Source: Strix aluco (lineage: Eukaryota > Chordata > Aves > Strigiformes > Strigidae). From it: DNA of 64,000 nucleotides. A program made the translations under genes and the position numbers. The notes below the pieces were generated by a model. It did not search any database and was not told the origin of the DNA. It saw only the letters and a list, made by a program, of their open reading frames with translations. How positions within the stretch are numbered: the stretch's first letter is position 1; each line of letters starts with the position of its first letter. The stretch lies in the NCBI RefSeq assembly GCF_031877795.1, contig NC_133933.1:4834632-4898631 (forward strand). The letters run 5' to 3'. Positions 1 through 11,970 of this stretch are shown here, piece by piece.

Positions 1-2710
1 TCGCTTTTGCTATGTAAAGGGAACCCTCTCTCTAAAAATCAAAGTCTTTCTTACGAAGTGATGAGCCTGCAGGCGAGCCTCCCAGCTGCCAGAAGCCGTT
101 GCTCCCCACCCAGCAGGTACCAAGTACTCCTCCAACAGCAACTCCAAAAGAAAACCAGACCTCAGGGATGTCCAGGGACCGACCCAGAATTTACAGGGGT
201 GCAGTTAGGTTCATACATCTGTGCAAGCTGCCACGAAGTCGGCAGGGTCAGAGGTGGCTCCTTCTGAAACTGGACAGGTTTCAAAGGGACGTGAGCTGTC
301 AGAAGAGGCAATCGCTGGGAACGCCTCCAGCTCCAGCCCCAAGCTGCAAACTAAAGTACTTCCTTTTGTTAGAGCATATGGCCAAATCCTGAGTCCTACA
401 CTCGTTTTAATGCCAAGAGTGACTATTAGTTTGGCATCCTACACAGCAAAGAAGCCAGCAGGAGTTTTGCCCAATGGAGAAGAGGGGTGAAAACAGGTGA
501 TTTATCCCACTGCCATTTCAGCTTGTTCTGCATTTCCTGGCCACCTTCGTGTCCCTGGATTAGCCCAGCCTTTGCTGTTCTTTGCTCTTGCCTTATATAT
601 GCCAGTATATAAGTCAATATATAGCTTTATATTGCAGGCTACAAAAAACTGCATTAAAAGTACTTTGTAACCCAAAGCATTTTTTGATGACAAACTGTTT
701 GCAGCAAATTCTAGGTACACTGATATTGTAGAGTAATGTAATTGCAATCACCTGGTAGAATATTTTCCTATAGCTCCTTTATGAATATCAGTGCCTGTCC
801 TATACTCTCTCTCAGACTTAAGCCACCGAAATTATACTGACCGAAACAACCTGCATTTATATACTGATGTGTTCCTGCATTCGAGAGATTTACCAAGTGC
901 TAAATACAAGGTTTCTCACTATAGTCAAAATCAAATTCAAATTCCAGCTGCCTCTCTGCTAATATGCAGCAAAGGTTTAGCAGCACAAAGCTGTGTTTGT
1001 AGAATCAGACACCGAAGATGATTAAATTAAACTGAAAGGGGAATTGGTACAAGCCTGAAATTAGTTTGCTGAAGATACCAGCATTCATTTCCTTCCTCTG
1101 ACAGACAGAGCCACCTCGTGACCTTTAGTGATCAGAGCAAACAAGATCGCAGCTTTGCCAAGACTGCCCTCCCCTCATTCCCCAACAGCACACGGACTTA
1201 AAAACCAGCTTCAGCCTGTGCTGCGCAGGGTAGGGGGACTGCAGGCTGCTCAAACCAGTGTGGCAGTTTTGGAGAGACCCCCCACGTGGGCTGTGATCCA
1301 TCTCCTCCCTCTCAGCAGGATGGTCCCCAGCAGACCAGGCACTTGTTGGGACCTGAAGAACAACTCTTGGGCTTGGTGGTCTGTTTTCAAAGCAAAAGAT
1401 TGGCCACTGTCTGGGAAGAGACGCTGATTTGAGCAAGATGGAAAAACCACAGAGGTGGCCGCAGTTGACAGGGTGCATTGATGAGACCTTGAGTGCAGGC
1501 AGGAGCAGGAAGACATCCCAGGGACAGGCAGGCGGTTACTTCCTCGGCATTGATAAACTTGCTCTTTTAAAGCAGTACTGAAATTCCCAATGTAAAAAAA
1601 TTCCTCACTATAACTATAGCAAGAAAGATGAAGGGATTTAAAGCACATGGCAGCAACAAAAAGTTGTTCATCTTCTCTCTCCCACTCTTCCCCATTAGCT
1701 GTTATTGTTGGGCATTATCTCCTCTGAGCACCCTGTATGCTACAACTACGCTGATGGCCACGTGCGAGAGATGGAAAACAACCCACTGCAAACAGGGATT
1801 TCTCTTGGCTATTACGTACACGCACAGAGGTTTGCCAAGACACCTTGTTCTCTCCCTGCAGCCCTTCTCCTGATACCGTCCTGGGTCTCCTCTGAGCACA
1901 GATGGAGAACAGCACCAGGTTGTTTGCCGTTCTTGCTTCGCTAACGTCAGCCAACCTGATTTAGAAACCAGACTGAGCCCTCTGATTCTATTTGGTACAC
2001 GGTACAAACCAGTGCTGGTCCCCAGAGACTTGCACGCAGTTCAATTTTCAACAACAGCAAGGATTTTCACCCTTTAAGAGGCTAGGGTTAACACAGGTCC
2101 TTGGCAACATTTAAATTGAAAGGATGAATTGTAGGAGCAGGCATCCCAGAGCAGTAGCAAAAAAGCCACTATCCAAATTCAATTCAATACAACATGGACC
2201 AGGAGGGAGGGGAAAAAAGGTCGGCAACCCCACAGTTGTGAAGGTCTGCCAACGCGGAGCATGTGGCACCTCAGTCCAGCGATGTCCAAGCACGGGAGAG
2301 GGTGTCCTGCTGATGAAGCATCCTCTGCCAGACGGTACCTGGGGTGTTCCTCTGCCACACTCCATGGGTAGATGTGCCCACACTGTTTTGGCAGAGCAGA
2401 GTGCCCCAAGACTGGGCACCGACGGCACGCTAACAGAAATCACCCTCTGCATCAGTGCGGCTGAGCAGGTGCAACAGAGGGAGAGGAGAAAACACTGACC
2501 CTCAATTCAGCAAGGAATGGCAAAGGGAGAGTTCAAGGAGCAGATCTTCGGAGATATTTATTTAATTCCTTTTGAAATCAGGCAATGAATGCCTTAAAAA
2601 GGATCTGGGCTGAAACAGTTTGTCCAGTGCAAAGTCACACTGGAAATTTTTAGAAAAGCGGGATAGCTCCCTACCCTTCTGCAGTCTGTTTTGGTGACTT
2701 AAGCAAAAGG
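1..2710. other. Intergenic or intronic DNA, no gene seen
   Basis: I see no repeat family, RNA gene or convincing coding exon here. The open frames are short, overlap on both strands and carry no recognisable motif. Composition is ordinary for bird non-coding DNA. Confidence 0.6.
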
Positions 2711-3279
2711 GCATCAGGCTCTTGGTAGCTCTGGCATTACATAAGCTTTCCTCTTCACTGTGCTGTTTATATGTACTTTGTCAGTGATGTCTCTCTCAGA
2801 TGATGGATTCATACGGAAGAAGGAGAGGGCTTTAAACTGAACCATCCCCAGCCAGGAGGGCATCATGGGGATGACAAAGACCTGGAAGAGGAGCATCCAG
2901 TGGGTCTGAAAACTGAAAGCGAAGGCTCTATACAAAGGGGGCTGATTTGACTGTAGGAGATGATCAAATTGGACTTGAAAGCCAAGAACGACTGACAAGC
3001 CACACTTGCAAGGCTGGGGTAGAGCAGCACCAGCCCCGTCACAGGGCAGCATGCTGAGGGGGGCTTCAATATTGCCCAAAGGGAACTTTTATAAAGAGCA
3101 ACCAAGAAGGCAACGTGCAGCAGGGCCCAGAGTTCCACTTGCCAAGCCTGAGGTGGGTCGGCTGGCAATTGCCTGCATCTGCCTTGGCTGAGCCCAGCTG
3201 TCGCCACGGGGTGCAGGGCATGATCTGGGGAGCATCGAGCATGCCACCACGTCTGTGGAAGATGCAAAAAAAGATGCAA
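2711..3279 (-). other. Possible relic of a coding sequence, unrecognised
   Basis: Two overlapping minus-strand frames (2863-3279 and 2714-3079) give peptides with hydrophobic stretches. The first has a membrane-like segment reading about ALLHVAFLVALY. The second has HWMLLFQVFVIPMMPSWLG followed by a charged tail and a stop near 2714. A frameshift between the frames could join them into a broken multi-membrane protein. I do not recognise a family, neither frame has a strong start, and chance is a real alternative. Known: processed pseudogenes exist in birds but are few. Inferred: only that the stretch deserves a protein search. Confidence 0.15.
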
Positions 3280-6200
3280 GGTTTGCTGCCAGAAAATCCT
3301 GTCTGAATAAATAATGCAGTTTTAAATTTGAAATGGTGAACCTGTCAGGGAGCTGATCCTCCCTTGGTTTGAGGCAACTGCCTCCTGCCAGATAAACACA
3401 CTGAGTTCATGTGCCGCTGCAGCGATACCTGAGGCCTGTTGGAAAAGCCAATATGGTCCATCTCTCCTGCAGGGTCTCCCAGGGGGAATATGCTTTGGCC
3501 CCGATAAATGCTTCACTTGTGCTATATCTGTACAGAAATCCCACAGTTTAGGGATTGGGTTTCAAATAAATAAACAAGAAAGAAGTCACACCTTGCTGAA
3601 AAGGTTGGGTTTGGCAGGCTCGAGGAAAAGCAGAGCACGGTCCTGCTCCCTGACAGCACGAGCCACCGTAAGTACAAAATGAGGGCCACACCACCACAAA
3701 CCCTGGTTTCAAGATTTCTCACACAACTGATGCAGTAACTGTGGGTTTCCTCACGTGGCTGAAGGCCAGCATGCCTCTGGGCAGCATGGGGATGGCCCTA
3801 CACCAGCTAGTTTCTGTCAAACGATGAGCATCTCCTTTTCTTCTTCTGGCTAAAGGATGACTCAGTTTGTTATGGCAGGAGCCTTGCCAGAGCAATATCA
3901 AAGGCACTTGTAAAAAAAACAAACCAAAAAATTCCCCTCATCATTTGTCACCTGCCCCAGCCGTGTTTTACATGTTTCTCACTTGTGGGAAACCACCCAT
4001 GACGTGAACAAAGAAATGCTCTTTGTAACGTCTTCTTTTCTGTGGATTTTGTGTTTTCAAGTGCCAGAGTACATCTAAGACACAGGCCTGGGAAAAGGAG
4101 CTGCAAACAAAGGTGAGGACCAACTGCGGGGTTGGCAGTGCCACTCTGCCCTCTCTTGCCGGGCTCCCCAGCAGATGCTAATCTGGCGGGCTGTGATTAC
4201 TCTCTCCAGGATCTTTAAATCCAGGCTTTGGGGATTAAGGAGTCCCCCCTTCCCAAATGAGGGAATCCTCCCTTAATCCAATCCTGCTGGCACAACACCA
4301 CCAGGGAAGAAACAGCTTTTTCTGAGGAGCTTCATCCTGGCTTTTTGTATTTCAAAGCCTTTTGGGAACACCATGTCCAACTGCCTGTAGCTTGAGAGTC
4401 TTTCAGCTTCATGTCAGACTCTGGTTACACATCACGTTTTATAGCCAAGCCCCCCCTTCACCTCCTGCTTGGTGCTGTCGTGGGGTTATCTTGGGTCTCC
4501 CACCCCAGGTACAAGCCCCATAAGCCTTTCTGAGCCCCACTGCCCCAACTACTCTGGGGACATCTCCTCCACAAAGGATGGAGCCTTTTGGGTTTATTGT
4601 CACTTCTCAAGGCCCAACAGCTGAAGCAAATAGAAACAAGAAACGAGGAAAAGTGCTAAACCACAGTTAATCTTTAACCAGCACAAGAAAGATAGGGTAC
4701 TACTTGTCTTTATTCTGCAATCGCATCTCGGAGGCCTTCACCAGTTTTAACCTGCGTTTCAATGGCAGCCAAACCCTGCACAAAGCAAGGACGTTTGTTT
4801 CTGTATTTGTAATCTTCCCCCTGAGTCCTCCAGTGCTCCACTGCTTTTCTGCCTCTGATTGCAACAACCCCCTTCCATCTGCGGGTGCTTTTGCCGGGTA
4901 ACCTGTGGGCACCGACACCACCCACGCTCTGAGTTCCATCCACAGCAAGGAGCACGTCCCAGTCCCCAGTCCCCACCTGGGCTCATCCGCAGGCCCTTGC
5001 TCACTCATCTCAACTTTTCACTCTATTTTTGGGTTGACAGAACTGGCTGAAGGGGTCCCCCATGCTGCCTGCGCCAGTCCTGTTTCATGGGACAACTGAT
5101 GGGGGAAAGAATAATCGACAGTGTAAAGCTGTGTCACCCTCAACCTGGGAATTCACTCCCCCAGCTCCCAGGATCACGTGGCTCCAAGAAATACAGACAG
5201 ATTCTGTATGTAAAAAGTGAAAAAAAAAAAAAGTTCAAGACCTATATAAGACTGTTTATGGCCTACATAAGACAGGGAAAAAAACCTAAATCTTCATACA
5301 TCTAAAACCTAAAAAGAAACATCCTGTCTTCCAACATCAGCTATTAAAAGCATCCTGAAATATAACCTGCTTTCATCATTTTGGGGTCTGATTTGTGAGG
5401 GCTGGACCACGACACAGCACTTTTGCTGTCTCAGGAGCTCCCTCCAGCGTGGCGAGAGGCAGCTCTGGCTCGTCCCGCACTCCTGGGCTCTCACACCCGC
5501 AGCAGATTTGGCCGCTGCCCTTCTCGGCCCCTGGCTGTTACAGGTGCAGAAGGCAGAGGAGGGCTCAGCGGATACTCCAGGTCCCCCCGACCGTATTGAT
5601 TTAAGCCCCTTGTTAGCAGTGGCGAGCACCAGCTCTGGGGCAGAGCACCCTCCATCTCGCTGATTTATACCCTCTTCATCCGCTGCCGCAAGGATGATTT
5701 TTCTTTTTAATCCGTTTTCGGTCTGGTGTGCTCCAGCTTAGCGAGAGCTTTGCTGGGGGAAGGGAGGCTTGATTTGATTTGTGCCAGAGCCAGGAACAAA
5801 GAGGCAGAAAGCAATTGCTCTCCCCACTGCTCGAAGCCCGCACGGGGAAGGGACCATAGCACCAGCCAACTTTTCCTCCCCGTGCCCCTTTATTTTCCCA
5901 AGGCTTTGCCCATCTCTGTTCGCACGTGGCACTAACAAGCGTTGGGAGGCAGCAGCGTTGCTTTAAGCTTTGAAATGCTGTTCACAGAAAGAAATGTTCA
6001 TCCTGAGAGGCTCATTGTCATGGCAACGAGAGATCCCCCCCTCTTACAAGGGTACCGCTGCCGGAGAGGCGATGTGCGACGTGGCTTTTCCTGGGGGATT
6101 TCGCCCCGCTGAGGGCAGGTATGGTGGCAGCCCATGGCAGGAGGCGGACGGAGGCAACAGGAGTTCTCCAAGGAGCATCTCTAGGGCAGGACGTCTCCAT

Positions 6201-9200
6201 CATACCACAGACCCAAAGAAAGGATGGGGATGGCTGAAGTTTTGCTAGCTCTGACATCAGTGCCTAGCAAAGGGGGTATAATGGCAGCTACACCTTTGGA
6301 TAATCCTGGGTAATACTGGATGACTTTAAAGAGTTACTTGGATTGATAATATTTTTCTCTGAATTACGTTTTCGTCTAGCCCACGCTGCCCAGGCATAGT
6401 GATGCTGCATTACTTGCACACTCTGGCACAGGTAAACCCTGTGCTAGGAGATCTTAGCAGTGCCATAAAATTAACACATTTTCTCTTCCAGTCAACAGCG
6501 GAGAACCAAGGCAGGGCTGGTTTGGTTATTTAGCTTGCACAGAAAGTCTGTGGAGCCCTGTAGAGGTTGCAGGCTACAAAGGTACAATTTTACAAAGTAA
6601 AATTTTGGAGAGCTCAAACATTTCTGACTACTAAGACTAAGAGGCCATCTGCTAGGACTTTTTTCCCCCCTGCTGTGATGACAATAAGCAAGCAAACATG
6701 ATTATCACCTTCTACAGCAAGTGCTTCTCCCTGCTGCCACATGCTGAGGTGTTCATCAGAGCAACCCAGACCTCAATAGTCATGAGGTGGGAGTGTGAAA
6801 AGCATTACAGAAGAGTGTGAGCACTGTGGCTGCCACCATGAATGCCACCCGCTGCCCCCAGGTACTGCTCAAGAGAACCCCAAAGTGCATCCATTAAGAT
6901 GGTATTACTTATTAGCGCTTCAGTACCTGGAGGACTTGTCTCTCCAGAGCACAGGGTGACAAGGGTACAGTTTTGCTGATTTACAGTGACATGTAGGTGT
7001 TCTTGAGAAGCTCACGCAGAGGAAAGCCATCATATAGAGCATGCACAGACAGCAATCCTTGCTCTTGGGAGCTTCCAGCTCAAAAATCAGGTAATGTTCA
7101 TGAGGAAGCCAGACATGGATCTAGAAGCAAGTTGGGAGCAAATGCTAGAGCAACATTCTGCCTGGAAAACACTATTAATACTGTATTAATACACAAATAC
7201 CCCTGGAAATATCAAACATTAATCAGTCACAATTTAAAGTCTACCGTGGCCAATTCTAAATAACCCCCATGGAGAACATAAAGCAAGAGGCATCTACTTC
7301 CTCCATCTAGTCTTCTTGGCAATGATAGTCAATTTTTCCTGGCCACCAGCTTTCAGCTGGAGCAGGATCCCCCATTCCCAGAGCTGCTCAAGCCCAGCAG
7401 TCAGCAAGAGCCAAGGTGACAAATTCTGGATGAATTAGAGAACAGCCATCGTGTCCCATAGGTTTTGGATAACAGAAGCACACCTGACCCAATATAGACA
7501 CCAAAAGTCCTTTTCTTTTGGTAAACCATTCAAAATTAACATGTCTTTTACTTTAGTGGACAGGCTGCTGTTGTCTTCTCTTCACTGTGGAAATCTTTGC
7601 AATGCCACTCCTGTGTCAGCAGCAGGAAAGGAAGAGCCACACGTTCTGCTCTTGGCTTGTTTTCTATCACAATGTGTATCATCGAACAAGTGCTGAAATG
7701 CTGCCCATTTCACATAGAATTATTGCCTGTAGTAAGATTTCAGTAACTGTGAATGAGAGCAGGATTTAGCCCACACAGTAGAAGTAATAGATGGTCCCTA
7801 CAATTAAAAATTAAGTGCACGTCCATTGGTTTACCCACAGTATTACAAAATAATTAGGCTGGCATAATATGTCTTAGTCTCTATGAATTTAATATCCCAG
7901 AAATCATTTAAAGTCTTTTTGGTGTTACCTGCTTTGTGAAAGGCTGTGTTTCTCTTGCAATTCAGTGCTAATGCAATGCCAATTTAGTAAAATCCGGTGA
8001 GGTATGCATTGCATGCTAAAGTACAATTATTTTTTTTTTCTGTTTCCCAGGTGAACAATTTTCAGGTTTAGACCAGTTATTTTTCCATATGGCTCCTCAG
8101 ATTTACTTGCCTAAAGAATTTCTTTTGAAAAGCCATTAAGATGCTGTAAGCAAGAGGGGGAGCTTTCAGGAAGACTGAAGAGAAAGTTTTCAAGAACACT
8201 TAAAGCACCACAGAAAGTCAACATGAATTTCCTTGGTCTCCGCTCCAAGGCTATTCAATACAGTGCCACTGTGAATGGTTAACCTTTACTGAATGTATCT
8301 GATTTCTGCCTTTACGAAGCCAGCCTTTAAGAATCCTGCCTCAAGAAGGAAAAAATAAAGGGGCATCTGATAAGCCTCTGGCACTGGAGCTTGCTGAAGT
8401 ACAAGGAACTTGCAGAAGATACAGAATCTTCTTCCTTTGCTGGTTTAGCTTTGAATGAACAAGTTAATCTGGAGTTGGAAAAACAGGGCACTTATTTCCA
8501 GTAAATAAAATGAGAGACAAGGCAGAGCGCTGCAGGTTATAAAATGAGAAGAACATGGAGACCATAAAGCAGTTCAATTCACTGGCTTCAAGTAACATTT
8601 CCTTTACTTGATAAACCAGCACTGAATGCAAAACATGCTCTGATAAGCCTGGTTTTTGCTTACGTATCCAGCACACTTAATAGTATTTCATTCAACTGAA
8701 GTCCACTTTTTTGCATGTTTAATTGCGTTCTTGTTTCTACCCAAGAGCTGTTTGACTCAAGTTGCCAGGAAAACAAAATCAAAACAGAACACCCAACCCA
8801 ATTAAATCTTATAGTTAGAGCATCAGACAATGAAAAATCAACATGAATAAACACCTACTCAGTGCTAATTGCTTACACGTACGCGATATATCCTAATATT
8901 TAATGGGAAGACTATATTTAATTACAGATGGACACATTTGAAAGGTTAACAAATGAAAAAACAGGTTTTTCAGTAGACTATTGGCACATTCAGCCGAAGA
9001 ATCTTGGTTTAATTTCACTGACAACTGAGTAACTCCCCTGTGAAGTCCACTTGCTTACAAATCCACTGATGAAATGGAGCCTTGTGCATCTAGGTCATTT
9101 TGTGAAGCTCGCTGAGGCTGTTGGAGAGCTGTGTTCAAAAATCAACAAATTGTGGAATGTGTTGAATTACGTAGTGGAGTGCATCCACTGGTTAAATCCT

Positions 9201-11157
9201 AGGCAAAGGGCTGGAAAACGAAATCATAGTGCAGTGATTTTGCCTGGTTTTCAGGCATAAATGTCATCAAGAAATTTTGGATCACACCTAAAAAAATCTT
9301 TAGGGAACATAAGAAATGCTAGAAGAGCCAAGAGAGCCTGGTTGCTTCCCTGTCTCTGCTCACACTTTGTACACGTTACTAAGACTGGCCTTAACAAGTG
9401 TCCACTTATGTAATGGCTTCTCTGTGAGCTGCTGTAATTATCTGCTTTCACTGATGCTCAGCTCAATACTAGCTGAGGTAAGTAGGAAAGGCACAAATTA
9501 ACAGCTCAGTACTTATTAAAATAAAGGCTTTGAGGTGCATCTCCAGGAGAGCAACCAAGAATTAACTGGGGACAGAGTCTGAATTCATTCTGCCTTTCTA
9601 CACTATGACTAAGGCCCGGAAGGACTGAGATACATCGGCTCGTGAAGAAGCTTACCTTGCTGTCCCCTCTGTAGTGTTACAAAGCACGGACACAGCCTGG
9701 TCTGGGCTACACCATCTTGCTAAAGCACAGCCTCGCTGCCAGGTGGGGTCAATAGGAGGGTCAGGAAGGACTCAGGTTTTCCTGGCTCTGTCCTGCCAAC
9801 AGCTCTGGCTCTCTTAATCCCCTGTGGCCCATCCCTGCCCTGACAAGCTCCTGCAGCTTGTGCTACTGTAACTCCAAGCTTCCTCTTGAAATTTCTGCAA
9901 TTAAAGCATCTGGTTGCAGGCTGCAGTAGAGGCTGTATGGGCTGCAGTACTTTGGGACGCTCTGCACTAGAGGCTGCTTGCTCCCAGCCCAGCTGTATCA
10001 GTCCTCTCTAATATTTCCATAGCACCAAGCCAGCTGGGTTACCTCAAAATCCATGGGGGTGTGAAGTGGCTGGTGCTTTCTCTGAAATCCTTGATGTAGG
10101 CCAGGTCTAATATATTTTGATATCAATAGGAGCCTACACACTGACTTGTACATACTTAAGTTAAGTGCTGTGTATTTAGATTTTTCAACCAGGACAACTA
10201 AGGGCTTCGTTATTCTGTGCTCATTAACACTGATGGGATTTGGGCATCCAGATTGTTTGGGTAACTTTGGAAATGTCAGCCATAAAGCATAATATAGTCA
10301 TGTACAGCATACGTGTCCTTTTCTTTGCTGGGATGTAGCAGGAGCTATTTCTGGTTATAAAAACCAGTTATCGGTGAAAACAGCCTACACCCCAAAGCAA
10401 TGATGAGACAGTGGAATTTATTCCATCGCATAGACCTGTTGATTAAAACCATCATTCATATCACTGAAAAATGAACTGCCATAGAGACAAACTACCCTGG
10501 AGCTTGCTCTTTCATTCTATAGTAATCATTTCACACAACATAATTATCTTGAAAAGTTGCTGATGACAAGGCTAAAATACAAAAATATTCAAGAGTATCT
10601 CCATGAACAGTTTGTTGATGTGCTTGCTAAATTTTCAGCACATACAGAGGTTGGGAGAGGTCTTTGCTTGTCTACATTAACATTTGCATTTGCTGTTCAT
10701 AAGAAAATATGGGCTTGATCATGTTAATTGCAGCTCTTTCATCTTTCTGCTTCAAGCTGTATTATAACTGACCTAGCTTAAATACGCAGTGCTAAAGGGA
10801 ACCAGAAGCAGAGGGATACACATGCCCTAATCCTGTCTATCATCTTATGTGATGTTCCACAAGATGCCTTCCAATTTGGGCTGCAAGGCAGCTAAGTCAC
10901 GAAAGCCTGAGCTCTCTTATCTAAAGACAGCGCTGAGTTAGGTCTAGTAATCTGGGAAGAAAAGGGACATGGGGACATATTTAAGTGTCATTCTCCTGTG
11001 AATGGCACGCTTTCACATGAAAAGCAAAGCTTGTGATAGATTCTGGGGGCACTGACAATGCCCACAGACATTGTACCCCAGCTGCATGTCTGTAGCAGTT
11101 AAGGTCCGAATCACAAGGCACAGAGACAGCTACTGTGGTTTACAGTTAACGGCATAA
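3280..11157. other. Intergenic or intronic DNA, no gene seen
   Basis: About 7.9 kb without a recognisable exon, RNA gene or transposon. It contains a short inverted repeat near 4.2 kb, a 12-base A run near 5220 and a mildly GC-rich stretch at about 5.4-6.2 kb that is too weak in CpG to call an island. The remaining part is AT-rich with scattered short frames. Confidence 0.55.
4232..4278. repeat. Short imperfect inverted repeat
   Basis: GGATTAAGGAG at 4232-4242 is matched by the reverse complement of CTCCCTTAATCC at 4268-4279, with one extra base. This gives a stem of about 11 pairs and a C-rich loop of about 25 bases. Such hairpins occur by chance in 64 kb, and no function is implied. Confidence 0.4.
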
Positions 11158-11970
11158 TCACAGAATCTCGGACTCATTCAGGTTGGAAAAGACCCTTGGG
11201 ATCATCGAGTCCAACCATCAGCCCTACTCTACAAAGTTCTCCCCTACACCATATCCCCCAACATCTCATCCAAACGACCCTTAAACACATCCAGGGATGG
11301 TGACTCCACCCCCTCCCTGGGCAGCCTATTCCACTGTCTGACCACTCTTTCTCTGAAAATTTTTTTCCTAATGTCCAGTCTGAACCTCCCCTGTTGCAGT
11401 TTAAAGCCATTCCCTCTTGTTCTGTCACTAATTACCTGTGAGAAGAGACCAGCACCAACCTCTCTACAATGTCCTGTCAGGTAGTTGTAGAGAGTGATGA
11501 GGTCTCCCCTCAGCCTTCTCCTCCTCAAACTAAACAGTCCCAGCTCCTTCAATCGCTCCTCACAGGATTTATTCTCCAGGCCCTTTACCAGCTTCGTTGC
11601 CCTCCTCTGCACTCGCTCCAGCACCTCGAGATCTCTCTCGTATTGAGGTGCCCAAAACTGGACACAATACTCCAGGTGTGGCCTCACCAGTGCAGAGCAC
11701 AGGGGGACTATCACCTCCCTACTTCTGCTGGTCACACTATTGCGGTTACAAGTCAGGATGCCGTTGGCTTTCTTGGCCTCCTGGGCACACTGCTGGCTCA
11801 TGTTCAGCTGCTTGTCAGTTAGAAACCCCAGATCCTTTTCTTCCAGACAGCTCCAGCCACACCTCCCCAAGCCTGTAGCCATGCAGGGGGTTGTTGTGGC
11901 CCAAGGGCAGGACCTGGCACTTGGCCTTGTTGAAGCTCATCCTGTTAACGTTGGCCCACCGATCCAATAA
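11158..11970 (-). mobile_element. CR1 LINE, 5'-truncated, minus strand
   Basis: CR1 is the main avian non-LTR retrotransposon; its ORF2 encodes endonuclease and reverse transcriptase. This copy keeps the last ~0.8 kb. The minus-strand frame 11244-11882 is open for 212 codons and shows the conserved post-RT region: [18 protein letters not shown], then [16 protein letters not shown], then [13 protein letters not shown] and a basic [17 protein letters not shown] block. Upstream, [14 protein letters not shown] lies in another frame, so there is a frameshift near 11850. The 5' break is near 11970, just after an LDRWANVN-like stretch. The 3' end carries ATTCTGTGATT-like units next to 11158. The copy cannot move by itself, because the RT core and endonuclease are absent. 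Confidence 0.95.
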
